Positions 26,847-34,957 of a stretch of 64,000 bases of DNA are shown here, in pieces. The notes beneath the pieces are model-generated. The model had not been told where the DNA came from. It did not search any database and worked only from the letters and a program-made list of their open reading frames with translations. The stretch's first letter is position 1; each line of letters starts with the position of its first letter. The DNA is from Streptomyces cirratus (GTDB taxonomy: Bacteria; Actinomycetota; Actinomycetes; Streptomycetales; Streptomycetaceae). The stretch lies in assembly GCF_014650775.1 (NCBI RefSeq), contig NZ_BMVP01000005.1:124001-188000 (forward strand), read 5' to 3'. A program made the translations under genes and the position numbers.

Positions 26847-27725
26847 ATGCAGTTCCAGCAGCTCCTCTATTTCGTGGCGGTCGCCGAGACCCGGCACTTC
26901 ACCCGGGCGGCGGAGCGGGTCCATGTGGCCCAGCCGTCGCTCTCGCAGCAGATCAGGGCCCTGGAGCGGGAGCTGGGGGCGGAGCTGTTCAGCCGGGCGC
27001 GGGGCAACATCGCCCTCACGGATGCGGGAGAGGCGCTGTTGCCGCTGGCCCGGCGGATCCTGGCGGACGCGGACACGGCGCGGCTGGAGGTGCAGGAGCT
27101 GGCGCAGCTGCGGCGCGGGCGGGTGCGGCTGGGGGCCACGCCGAGCGTGTGTACGGGGTTGCTGCCGGACGTGCTGCGCGCCTTCCACAGCGCGCATCCG
27201 GGGATCGAGTTGCTGATCGAGGAGAGCGGTTCGCTGGACCTCGTACGGGAACTCGCGCGCGGGGTACTGGACCTGGCCCTGATCGCGCTGCCGCTTCCGC
27301 CGTCGGCGCCGGCGCTGACGACGGTGGAGCTGCTGACCGAGGATCTGGTGGTGGTCTCATCAGCGGACCGGCCGGCGCCGGGCGGGGGTGGGCCGCTGAC
27401 GATCGCCGCGCTGCGTGACGAGCCGATGGTGATGTTCCGGCACGGCTACGACTTGCGCGACCTGACGGTTGCGGCCTGCCGGGCGGCGGGTTTCGAGCCG
27501 GTGTTCACGGTCGAGGGCGGCGAGATGGACGCGGTCCTCGGCTTCGTCCGGGCGGGGCTCGGTATCGCGGTGGTCCCGGCGATGGTCGTCGAGCACGGCG
27601 GGCCGGGCCTGCGCGCCACCCCGCTCGCCGGCTCCCCGTTGCGCCGCACGATCGCCCTGGCCCACCGCACGGACGTCGCTCCCCCGCGCGCGGCCCGGGA
27701 GCTCAAGCGCATGCTGCTGTCCTGA
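26847..27725 (+). CDS. LysR-family transcriptional regulator (divergent from sdhCAB)
   Basis: This 292-residue regulator has the usual N-terminal winged helix (QQLLYFVAVAETRHFTRAAE, VAQPSLSQQIRALE) and a periplasmic-binding-like effector domain with RLGATPSVCTGLLP and the C-terminal FVRAGLGIAVVPAMV. LysR proteins commonly control a divergent operon through a T-N11-A box, which is present at 26811-26825. The likely targets are sdhCAB and its own gene. The co-inducer is not known; a dicarboxylate would be natural but is a guess. Confidence 0.92.
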   Translation: MQFQQLLYFVAVAETRHFTRAAERVHVAQPSLSQQIRALERELGAELFSRARGNIALTDAGEALLPLARRILADADTARLEVQELAQLRRGRVRLGATPSVCTGLLPDVLRAFHSAHPGIELLIEESGSLDLVRELARGVLDLALIALPLPPSAPALTTVELLTEDLVVVSSADRPAPGGGGPLTIAALRDEPMVMFRHGYDLRDLTVAACRAAGFEPVFTVEGGEMDAVLGFVRAGLGIAVVPAMVVEHGGPGLRATPLAGSPLRRTIALAHRTDVAPPRAARELKRMLLS

Positions 27726-27734
27726 CACCCGCGC

Positions 27735-27756
27735 GCACACCGGCACCCCGGTGTGC
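27735..27756 (+). terminator. Terminator-like hairpin after the LysR gene
   Basis: GCACACCGG and CCGGTGTGC form a perfect 9-base stem with a 4-base loop, starting 10 bases after the lysR stop. No U-tract follows. Confidence 0.6.
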
Positions 27757-27781
27757 ACCGGGCCGGCCGCGCGCCACCGGG

Positions 27782-27864
27782 GCGCCGGCCCGCACGGGAG
27801 CGCCGGCCCGCACGGGAGCGCCGGCCCGCACGGGAGCGCCGGCCCGCACGGGGGCGCCGGCTCC
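27782..27864. repeat. 18-base GC-rich tandem repeat, about 4.5 copies
   Basis: The unit GCGCCGGCCCGCACGGGA repeats at 27782, 27800, 27818 and 27836 (the last copy ends in G), followed by a partial unit. It lies between the lysR terminator hairpin and the convergent tetR gene. Each unit contains the palindrome GCCGGC. It is not coding and has no CRISPR-like unique spacers. Confidence 0.85.
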
Positions 27865-27879
27865 ATGGCGCGGCGCGGG

Positions 27880-28542
27880 TCAGGACCGGCGTATGGGCAG
27901 GGCGCGGTCGAGGCCGTCGGCCAGCATCGCGAAGGCCTGCTCGGCGTCGGTGACGGCGGTGGGGTAGGCCTCGTCGGCGCTCTGTCCGGCGGCGAGTCGG
28001 CGCCAGTTGGCGCGGCCCAGTTCCTGGCGGACGGCCACGAGGTGCTGCGCCGCCAGCCGCGCGGCGAGCGGGGCGACCTGCTCCGCCTCCAGCACTGCGG
28101 CGAGCAGCTCGACCTCGCGGGCGGCGTAGTGGTTCAGCCGCGACTCCAGACTCGCGGTGGTGTAGAGCAGGCGCTGGAAGGCGAGCACGTTCGGATGGTC
28201 GCAGAGGCCGGTGATGGGATCGCGCTCGGCGAGCGCCTCCAGGAAGTGCGCCCGTACGGCCCCGACCGGACCCAGTCCCGCCTCGCGGTCGCGGACGACG
28301 CGGGCGGCCTCGTCCTGGTGGTCGGCGAACCGGTCGAGCAACAGGTCTTCCTTGGTCGGGAAGTAGCGGAACAGGGTGGGTTTGGAGACCTCCGCCGCGG
28401 CGGCGACATCGGCCACCGACACGGCGTCGAAGCCCCGTTCCATGAACAGTTCCATCGCCGTGGCCGCCAACTGCTGCCGCGTGCGCAGCTTCTTGCTCTC
28501 ACGCAGGCCTGGCGCGCCCGCGCTCCTCGTCGTGTCTTCCAT
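27880..28542 (-). CDS. TetR/AcrR-family transcriptional regulator
   Basis: This 220-residue repressor has the TetR DNA-binding domain at residues 20-65 (RQQLAATAMELFMERGFDAV, then VADVAAAAEVSKPTLFRYFPTKEDLL) and an all-helical ligand-binding domain. It is divergent from an FAD-dependent monooxygenase gene, with an inverted repeat (28571-28588) between them. This is a common arrangement in which the repressor controls the enzyme and its own gene, responding to the enzyme's substrate. Confidence 0.92.
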   Translation of the reverse strand: MEDTTRSAGAPGLRESKKLRTRQQLAATAMELFMERGFDAVSVADVAAAAEVSKPTLFRYFPTKEDLLLDRFADHQDEAARVVRDREAGLGPVGAVRAHFLEALAERDPITGLCDHPNVLAFQRLLYTTASLESRLNHYAAREVELLAAVLEAEQVAPLAARLAAQHLVAVRQELGRANWRRLAAGQSADEAYPTAVTDAEQAFAMLADGLDRALPIRRS

Positions 28543-28570
28543 GCTCCCAGCGTACCACAGAAATTTGACT

Positions 28571-28588
28571 CGGTTATTTTTGTAACCG
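28571..28588. promoter_or_regulatory. Inverted repeat, probable TetR operator
   Basis: CGGTTA (28571-28576) and TAACCG (28583-28588) form a perfect 6-base inverted repeat around TTTTTG. The site is 29 bases from the tetR start and 59 bases from the monooxygenase start, in an AT-rich patch. Confidence 0.5.
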
Positions 28589-28646
28589 GGTTGCTTTTTC
28601 TGGCATCGGCGGCTTTCCTTGGATCAACGACGAGGAGAGGACCCCC

Positions 28647-29714
28647 ATGACGGACGTACTGATCGCGGGCTCCGGCCCCACCGGACTGACCCTGGCCTGC
28701 GACCTCGCCCTGCGCGGTGTCGCGGTCCGCATCCTCGACCGGCGCACCGCGCCGCACCGCGAATCCCGCGGCAAGGGACTCCTTCCGAGCAGCCTGGAGG
28801 TCTTCGAGAGCCTCGGCGTGGCCGAGGCCGTGACGGCCGCAGGAAGCCAGGACCTGGTCCTGCGCAAGTACTTCGACGGCGAGCACATCACCGACACCCC
28901 CATGGGTGACGGCGTGCTGATCGGGCAGTGGCAGATCGAGCAGGCCCTGCGCGACCGGCTGGCCGGACTGGGCGTGCGCGTCGAATACGACTGCGCCCTG
29001 GCCGCGGTCACCCAGGACGCGGCCGGTGTCCGGGCGGAGCTGGCGGACGGCAGCGTCGTGCCGGCCCGTTACCTCGCGGGATGTGACGGCGGGGGCAGCA
29101 CCACCCGGGGCCTTCTTGAAATCCCCTTCGAGGGAAGTACCCGGGAGGAGCCCGCGATGATCGTCGGGGATGTCCGGGCGCCGGGGCTCAGCCGGGACTT
29201 CTGGCATCAGTGGTTCACCTCGGAGGGCGGCGGGATACTGCTCTGCCCCATGCCGGGAACGGACAGCTTCCAGCTCCAGGCCGCACCCGAGCCGGACGGC
29301 ATGGGCGGCTGTCTGCCGGCCTCGCTGGAGGGCTTCCAGCGGATCTTCGACCGGTGCGCCGGGGTGCCGGGGATCCGGCTCACCGACGCCACCTGGCTCT
29401 CCAGCTGGCGGATCAACGTCCGTGTCGCTGCACGCATGCGGGAGGGCCGGGCCTTCCTCGCCGGGGATGCGGCGCACGTCCATCCCATAGCCGGCGGCCT
29501 GGGCATGAACACCGGCATCCAGGATGCGGCCGCCCTCGCCCGGACCCTGGCCGCCGCACTCGCCGACCCGGCGCGGCCGGACCTACTCGACGCGTACGAG
29601 GCGGAGCGCCTGCCGGCGGCCGAGGAGGTCGTGGCCGACACCGAGCGACGGTGGGAGCGGGTCGTGGACGCCGTCCGCACGCCGGGCCGGGGGACGGAGG
29701 TGGGCCGGGACTGA
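28647..29714 (+). CDS. FAD-dependent monooxygenase (aromatic hydroxylase-like, short form)
   Basis: This 355-residue flavoprotein should hydroxylate a small, probably aromatic substrate with NAD(P)H and oxygen. The FAD motif is VLIAGSGPTGLTLACDLALRG, and the second FAD-ribose motif is AFLAGDAAHVHPIAGGLGMN with the conserved GD. The NAD-linked CDGGGS variant (usually DG) lies in the middle. It lacks the C-terminal thioredoxin-like domain of phenol-hydroxylase-type members, which usually reach about 480-550 residues. The ATG follows GAGGAGAGG. It pairs with the divergent tetR gene. Confidence 0.87.
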   Translation: MTDVLIAGSGPTGLTLACDLALRGVAVRILDRRTAPHRESRGKGLLPSSLEVFESLGVAEAVTAAGSQDLVLRKYFDGEHITDTPMGDGVLIGQWQIEQALRDRLAGLGVRVEYDCALAAVTQDAAGVRAELADGSVVPARYLAGCDGGGSTTRGLLEIPFEGSTREEPAMIVGDVRAPGLSRDFWHQWFTSEGGGILLCPMPGTDSFQLQAAPEPDGMGGCLPASLEGFQRIFDRCAGVPGIRLTDATWLSSWRINVRVAARMREGRAFLAGDAAHVHPIAGGLGMNTGIQDAAALARTLAAALADPARPDLLDAYEAERLPAAEEVVADTERRWERVVDAVRTPGRGTEVGRD

Positions 29715-29784
29715 CCCCGCGCCCTCCCCCGCCCCTCGCACCACTCGGACGCGGCCGCGGCCCCGGGCCCGGGCTCGGGGGCTG

Positions 29785-32070
29785 TCAGGAAGGCGTGGGG
29801 ACGGCGTCCGAGAGGGACAGCGCGTAGATCCGGTCCGGGGAGCCGGGGCGCGCATAGTACCAGCCCTGGGCGGTGTCGCAGCCGAGGTCGCGGAGCTGGG
29901 CCGCCTGGACGCCCGTCTCCACGCCCTCGACGGTGACCGCGAGTTCGAGGCTGTGGGCCAGCGCGACGATGCCTTCCACGATCTTCACGTCGACGGGGTT
30001 GGCCGGCTGCTGCTGCATCCCCTGCGTGAACGAGCGGTCCAGCTTGAGCACACTGACCGGCAGGCGGCGCAGGTTGGCCAGGTTGGAGTAGCCCGTACCG
30101 AAGTCGTCCAGTGCGATGTCCACGCCGAGGGCGGCGAGCCGGCGCAGCGGTTCGAGGAGTTCGTCGTCGGCGCCGATCAGCGCCGACTCGGTGACCTCCA
30201 GACACAGCGCGCCCGGGGCCAGGCCGGAGGCCTCCAGCACGCGGACGGTGTCGGCGACCAGCCCCGGGTGGTGCAGCTGCGTCGGCGAGAGGTTGACGTT
30301 GATGCGCAGGGCGGAGCCGGTGTGCTGGCGCTGCCAGTTGCAGGCCTGGCGCACCGACTCCTCCAGGACCCAGCGGCCGAGGGGCACGATCAGCCCCGTC
30401 CGTTCGGCGAGCGGGATGAAGCGGTCCGGGCCCAGTACCCCGTACTGCGGGTGCGACCAGCGCACCAGCGCCTCTGCCCCGTGCACGCTGCCGTCGTGCA
30501 TGTGCACCAGCGGCTGGTACTCGATGAAGAACTCACCGCGTTCCAGGGCCGCGGGCAGGGCGTTGGTCAGGCCGTGCCGGGTGATGGCGCGCGCGTCGGC
30601 CTCCTCGTCGGCGAACTCGAACCGGTTGCCGCCCGCCGCCTTGGCCCGGTACATCGTGATGTCGGCGCTGCGCAGCACCTCCGCCGGGGTCCGCTCGCCC
30701 GCCCGGCCCTCGACGATGCCGATGCTGCCCCGGACCGTCAGCTCCCGGCCCTCCAGCCGGATCGGCGTGGACAGCGCGGAGAGGACCCTCACCGCCAGTT
30801 CGGTGACCTTCTCCTCCGTGTCGTCGCCGGTGGTCAGTGCCACGAACTCGTCGCCGCCGAGCCGCGCGACGACCTCGCCCGGTCCCGTCGCGCAGCTCTG
30901 GAGCCGGTCGGCGACCTCGACCAGCAGCCGGTCGCCCGCGGAGTGGCCCATGCTGTCGTTGACCGCCTTGAACCCGTCGAGGTCCAGGTAGCACAGGCCG
31001 TAGCGGGGGCCTCCGGCCCCGCTCATGGCCTTCTCCAGCCGCTCGAAGAACAGCGTCCGGTTCGGCAGGCCCGTCAGGGCGTCGTGGGTGGCCTCGTAGC
31101 GCAGCCGCAGGTTGAGCAGCCGGCGTTCGGTGGTGTCCTCCATCAGGGCCAGCTGGTACTGCGGGCGGCCTTCGGCGTCCCGCAGCAGCGACACCGTCAG
31201 GTTGGTCCACAGGACGGTGCCGTCGTTGCGGTAGTAGGGCTTCTCGACCCGGTAGTGCTCGCGCTCCCCGCGTACCAGTTCCCCGTACATCCGCCAGACG
31301 TGCGGGGTGTCGTCGGGGTGGCCCCACTCGCTGACGTTGCGGCTGCGGACGTGCCCTTCGAGGCCGCCGAACATCTGGAGCAGCGTGTCGTTGACCTCCA
31401 GGACGTTGCCTTCGAGGTCGGCGATGCCGATGCCGACGGCCGCGCCCTCGAAGACGGCCCGGAAGCGTTCCTCGCTGGCGTGCAGCGCCTGCTGGGCGTC
31501 GGCGCGGGCGGTCAGCGCGGAGCGGGCGATGGCCTCCTGCTCCTTGAGGGTGCGCTCGCGCAGGGCCCGGGCGAAGCCGGCCGCGATGCCGTGCTGGAGC
31601 CGCGCGCAGCGGGAGCGGTACTCCTCGGTGCTCTCCGCCCCGGCGCCGTCGGGGCCGCAGTACAGCACCAGGTAGGACTCGACGACCCCCAGGGTTCCGG
31701 CGAGGGCCTCGGGGTCGGTGCAGTGCACGGCGACGAGTTCGGCACCCACCCGCTGGGCGGGCGTGGCGTCGAACGGCCGGGCGTGCAGGGCCTCGGTGAG
31801 CGTACGGGTCAGCGGGACCAGGTGCCGTTCGAACTCGGGGCGGGTCAGCGAGGTCGCCGTGACGGGGAAGATGGCCCGCCCCCAAATGGTCGCGAACCGC
31901 GCGATCCGGTCCTCCAGCCCGCTGTGCTGGTCGCACACGGCCGCCCGGCCCGCATGCGGGCCGGGCGGCGTGTCACGGGCCGACGTGTCCTTCGGCGTCA
32001 CCGTCCCGGCCTCCAGTGGACGGGCCGCGCTCGGGCTGACGGGCGGTGGGGTCGGGGCCGGGAGTCTCAC
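29785..32070 (-). CDS. rmdA: PAS-GGDEF-EAL cyclic-di-GMP enzyme, RmdA-like
   Basis: This 761-residue protein makes or degrades cyclic di-GMP. The N-terminal ~190 residues are unassigned. A PAS domain lies at about 198-315, a GGDEF domain at about 325-490 with an intact GGDEF motif (405-409), and an EAL domain at about 505-755 with EALVRW (533) and LDDFGTGYSNL. The order matches RmdA, a Streptomyces phosphodiesterase linked to development; the symbol is given by architecture. The GTG start overlaps the stop of the upstream methyltransferase gene by 4 bases (GTGA), so the two are translationally coupled. Confidence 0.85.
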   Translation of the reverse strand: MRLPAPTPPPVSPSAARPLEAGTVTPKDTSARDTPPGPHAGRAAVCDQHSGLEDRIARFATIWGRAIFPVTATSLTRPEFERHLVPLTRTLTEALHARPFDATPAQRVGAELVAVHCTDPEALAGTLGVVESYLVLYCGPDGAGAESTEEYRSRCARLQHGIAAGFARALRERTLKEQEAIARSALTARADAQQALHASEERFRAVFEGAAVGIGIADLEGNVLEVNDTLLQMFGGLEGHVRSRNVSEWGHPDDTPHVWRMYGELVRGEREHYRVEKPYYRNDGTVLWTNLTVSLLRDAEGRPQYQLALMEDTTERRLLNLRLRYEATHDALTGLPNRTLFFERLEKAMSGAGGPRYGLCYLDLDGFKAVNDSMGHSAGDRLLVEVADRLQSCATGPGEVVARLGGDEFVALTTGDDTEEKVTELAVRVLSALSTPIRLEGRELTVRGSIGIVEGRAGERTPAEVLRSADITMYRAKAAGGNRFEFADEEADARAITRHGLTNALPAALERGEFFIEYQPLVHMHDGSVHGAEALVRWSHPQYGVLGPDRFIPLAERTGLIVPLGRWVLEESVRQACNWQRQHTGSALRINVNLSPTQLHHPGLVADTVRVLEASGLAPGALCLEVTESALIGADDELLEPLRRLAALGVDIALDDFGTGYSNLANLRRLPVSVLKLDRSFTQGMQQQPANPVDVKIVEGIVALAHSLELAVTVEGVETGVQAAQLRDLGCDTAQGWYYARPGSPDRIYALSLSDAVPTPS

Positions 32071-32897
32071 GCCTTGCGTCCCACACCGGCGAAGCCCGAG
32101 AAGGCGTACGGGTCCTCCGGCGTGTCTCCGTCCGCCGGGGATTCGGTGCGGTCCGGGCGCCAGTCCGGCATCGACACCAGGCCGGGTTCGAGCAGTTCGA
32201 ACCCGTCGAAGAAGCGGGTGATCTCTTCGCGCGTGCGCATGACGAGCGGGTTGCGGATGTCGCGGTAGACGCCGACGGCACCCACCGCGACGTCCTCGGA
32301 GAGCGGGATGCCCTCGTAGGAGGCGTGGGTGAGGATCAGCATGCTGCCCGGGGCCAGCGCGTCGCGCAGCTCGGCGACGGCGGCGTACGGGTCGTCGCTG
32401 TCCTCCAGGAAGTGCAGGACGGCGACGAGCAGCAGGGCGACGGGACGGCTCGGGTCCAGCAGCCGGGTGACCTCCGGGGAGCCCAGGACGTCCTGCGGCT
32501 TGCGCAGGTCGGCGGAGACGACGCCCGTGCGGTCGTCACCGGCGAGGACGGCCTGGCTGTGCGCGACGGCCACCGGGTCGTGGTCGACGTAGACGACGCG
32601 GGCCTCGGGGGAGGCCTGGCGGGCGACTTCGTGCACGTTGCCGAATGTCGGGATGCCGGAGCCGATGTCGAGGAACTGGGTGACGCCCTCGGCGACGGCG
32701 TGGTGCACGGCTCGGCGCATGAACGCCCGGTTGGCCTGCATGATCTTGGGAAGCCCCGGCAGGAATTCCATGGCGCGGCGGGCCGCCTGGCGGTCGACCT
32801 CGAAGTTGTGCGAGCCGCCCAGGTAGTAATCGTAGATGCGGGACACGCTCGGCACCGATATGTCGATGCCTGGCGGGGCCCAGGCGGGGCGCTCCAT
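32067..32897 (-). CDS. SAM-dependent methyltransferase, DUF574 family
   Basis: This 276-residue protein belongs to the actinobacterial DUF574 (PF04672) S-adenosylmethionine methyltransferase family. Seen are ISVPSVSRIYDYYLGGSHNF, typical of the family, then the SAM motif FLDIGSGIPTFGNVHE and VVYVDHDPVAVAH. The substrate is unknown. ATG 32897 is chosen because a GGAGA lies 5 bases upstream and because family proteins start here; an in-frame ATG at 32984 has no ribosome-binding site. Its stop overlaps the rmdA start (GTGA), making an operon whose functional logic is not known. Confidence 0.85.
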   Translation of the reverse strand: MERPAWAPPGIDISVPSVSRIYDYYLGGSHNFEVDRQAARRAMEFLPGLPKIMQANRAFMRRAVHHAVAEGVTQFLDIGSGIPTFGNVHEVARQASPEARVVYVDHDPVAVAHSQAVLAGDDRTGVVSADLRKPQDVLGSPEVTRLLDPSRPVALLLVAVLHFLEDSDDPYAAVAELRDALAPGSMLILTHASYEGIPLSEDVAVGAVGVYRDIRNPLVMRTREEITRFFDGFELLEPGLVSMPDWRPDRTESPADGDTPEDPYAFSGFAGVGRKA

Positions 32898-33225
32898 CGG
32901 GGTCTCCAAGCCGTAGTCGTGCCGTGGTCCGGTCCGGGGTCGGTCGGGAACCGGACTCCTGTCCGAGCCGAATGTACTGATCATTGGCCAACGGAGCGAG
33001 TAAAAGCGGAAATTGGCGATCCGTTCTTGGTCACACACCTAACCCGGGCACGGCTCCCGCTGCACCTCTTGACAGAAACCGATAAATACCTTTTAAGAAT
33101 CGATCACACTGCCCCAGAAGGCGCTCAAAAGCTGGCTCAAACCACTATGGTCCGAACTCCGCCCGTTCAGGCGAACCCGGGCCGACCCCCGCGTGCGCAG
33201 GCGCGCGTGAGCCCATGCTCCCCGG
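32898..33225. promoter_or_regulatory. Divergent intergenic region with a plus-strand promoter
   Basis: This 328-base gap separates the methyltransferase and the secreted proline-rich gene. It contains an AT-rich patch with a perfect TTGACA at 33069-33074 and, 18 bases on, TTAAGA (33093-33098), a plausible plus-strand promoter about 130 bases before the next gene. A short GTTC-AGGC-GAAC dyad lies near 33165. Nothing coding was recognised. Confidence 0.4.
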
Positions 33226-33942
33226 GTGAACAGAGCATGTGCCCGGCGCCTGCTGGCGGTACCGGTCCTGGTGTGGGCGGCGATGTCCGCCACGCCGGCC
33301 GTGGCCGATAGCCGCGCCCACTCGTCGATCGACCCCGGCGTCGGCGCGGCACCCCCCGGGGTGTCCGCGTCCGTCCACAGCGGCCGGGCCGTGGCCGGAC
33401 GGGGTGTCGGACATCACGGGGACGGCCACGGAAACGGTCCGGCAGACGGACACGGTGGAAACGACGGCCACGACGGCCACGACGGGCCCGGCTGGGGCCA
33501 TGACGGCCACGGCTGGGGCCACCACGGCGGCCACCACTGCCCGCCGCCCCCTCCGCCGCCCTGCCCCCCGAAACCGACCCCGACTCCCACGCCGACACCC
33601 ACCCCCACTCCCACCCCCACGCCGACTCCCACACCGCCACCCCCCTCCCCGAAACCCACGCCACCGCCACCACCCAAGCCCGCCCCGCCGCCGAAGCCCG
33701 CGCCGCCGGCGGCGCCCGTGGCCGCCGAGCCCCCCGCCCCGCCGCCACCCGAACCGGCCCCGGAACCGGAGCCCGCACCGACTCCCACACCGACGCCCCC
33801 GTCCGCCCCCAGGCCGGTGGCGCGCCCCTCGTACCACGCTCCGTCCCACAAACCGGCCGAACACCACATCTCGCCCGTCACCTTCACGCTCATGACCGCG
33901 GCCCCCGCGGTGCTCGCGATCGTCGCGCTGCGCCCCCGCTAG
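33226..33942 (+). CDS. Secreted His/Gly- and Pro/Thr-rich protein with C-terminal hydrophobic tail
   Basis: I do not recognise a family. The 238-residue product has a signal peptide (RLLAVPVLVWAAMSATPAVAD). Next comes a His/Gly/Asp-rich stretch (about residues 62-104) with many HGGH and GHDGH motifs that could bind metals. A run of Pro and Pro-Thr pairs (about 105-205) looks like a wall-spanning stalk. The C-terminus (ISPVTFTLMTAAPAVLAIVALRPR) is hydrophobic with a basic end, like a membrane or sorting tail. The GTG start at 33226 is set by the signal peptide. It opens the surface-protein island that ends with the class F sortase. Confidence 0.7.
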   Translation: MNRACARRLLAVPVLVWAAMSATPAVADSRAHSSIDPGVGAAPPGVSASVHSGRAVAGRGVGHHGDGHGNGPADGHGGNDGHDGHDGPGWGHDGHGWGHHGGHHCPPPPPPPCPPKPTPTPTPTPTPTPTPTPTPTPPPPSPKPTPPPPPKPAPPPKPAPPAAPVAAEPPAPPPPEPAPEPEPAPTPTPTPPSAPRPVARPSYHAPSHKPAEHHISPVTFTLMTAAPAVLAIVALRPR

Positions 33943-33973
33943 GCCCGCCCCCTACCGCTCGTTTGGAGTCATC

Positions 33974-34744
33974 GTGTCGGAATGGCTCGTCCTGTCCCTG
34001 GCCATGGCCGCGGCCTGCGCCGTGGTGTTGACCATCGCCTTCTTCAACCACCGCCGGATCAGCGAGGACGACGATCCCAACGAGACCCCGGACGTCATCG
34101 AGTACATGACGATGATGATCGGGGTGATCTACGCGATCGTGCTGGGCCTGGCGATCGCCGGCGTCTGGGAGGGCCGCGGGGCCGCCCAGGAGTACGTGCG
34201 CCAGGAATCCCAGGCCCTGCACGAGATCAGCGTCCGCTCCGAGGTCTACCCCGCCGACGTCCGCAAGACGATCCGCTCCGATGTCGACGCGTACGTGACG
34301 TACGTCGTGGACACGGAGTGGAAGGAAATGGCCGACCACGGCAAGCTCAACGACCGCAGCGGGCAACTGCTGGAACGCATCCGCCGGGACGTCACGGACT
34401 ACGAGCCGAAGACCGACCACGAGGGGCAGGCCTACCAGCCGCTGGTCGACCAGGTCGCGGCGGTGGACGACGCCCGCAACGCCCGCGGCCAGAGCGCCCA
34501 GGCCACCATGCCCGGGGTGGTGTGGTTCGGCCTGATCGTGGGCGCACTGGTGACGGTCGGCCTGATCTTCACGCTCCAGATCCGGCGCTCGTTCCGCGAA
34601 CTGCTGCTGGCCGGGCTGTTCAGCGCGCTGATCGCCTTCTTGCTGTTCCTGATCTGGGACTTCGACGCGCCCTTCGGACGGGGCGTCGCGGCCACGGCCG
34701 AGCCGTTCTTCGCGCAGTTCCCGCACCTGGGGCTGAGCGACTGA
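33974..34744 (+). CDS. DUF4239 (bestrophin-like) membrane protein
   Basis: This 256-residue membrane protein fits the DUF4239 family. One helix is at the N-terminus (VLSLAMAAACAVVLTIAFF), a second in MIGVIYAIVLGLAIAGVW, and two at the C-terminus (GVVWFGLIVGALVTVGLIFTL and ELLLAGLFSALIAFLLFLIW). A soluble central region of about 110 residues rich in charged residues lies between. The function is unknown; a channel-like role has been suggested for related folds. The GTG start lies 31 bases after the proline-rich gene, so they may be cotranscribed. Confidence 0.8.
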   Translation: MSEWLVLSLAMAAACAVVLTIAFFNHRRISEDDDPNETPDVIEYMTMMIGVIYAIVLGLAIAGVWEGRGAAQEYVRQESQALHEISVRSEVYPADVRKTIRSDVDAYVTYVVDTEWKEMADHGKLNDRSGQLLERIRRDVTDYEPKTDHEGQAYQPLVDQVAAVDDARNARGQSAQATMPGVVWFGLIVGALVTVGLIFTLQIRRSFRELLLAGLFSALIAFLLFLIWDFDAPFGRGVAATAEPFFAQFPHLGLSD

Positions 34745-34830
34745 GTGCCTCGGCCGTCCAGGGAGGTCCGGCCGGCCACCCGGGCAAACCGGGGACGGGG
34801 CCCCCGTCCCCGGTTCGGCCTATCGATATG

Positions 34831-34880
34831 ACCCGTTCGCCCGTTCCTGATCGCGGGCACCTGAGCCCGCGCCTAGCGTG
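34831..34880 (+). promoter_or_regulatory. Bipartite promoter module, copy 1
   Basis: A conserved block at 34831-34854 (core CGTTCGCCCGTTCC then GATCGC) is followed after 19 bases by TAGCGTG (34874-34880). The same two blocks with the same spacing occur at 36408-36457 before the sortase gene. TAGCGT fits the TANNNT -10 pattern. There is no TTGACN at -35, so an alternative sigma factor or an activator is likely. GCGGGC and GCCCGC (34853-34870) form a dyad in the spacer of this copy only. Confidence 0.6.
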
Positions 34881-34957
34881 ACGGACATCGAGGCGCACGT
34901 CCCTCCACGTGCGGAAACCATTCCGCGGCTGCTCCTCGGGGATCCGGAGAATCACTC

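Noticed and set aside
27782..27864. Possible CRISPR array
   Set aside because: The units are contiguous 18-base tandem copies with no unique spacers, and no cas genes are near.
29715..29784. Terminator between the monooxygenase and rmdA
   Set aside because: Several overlapping GC palindromes are possible here, but no single clear stem-loop stands out.
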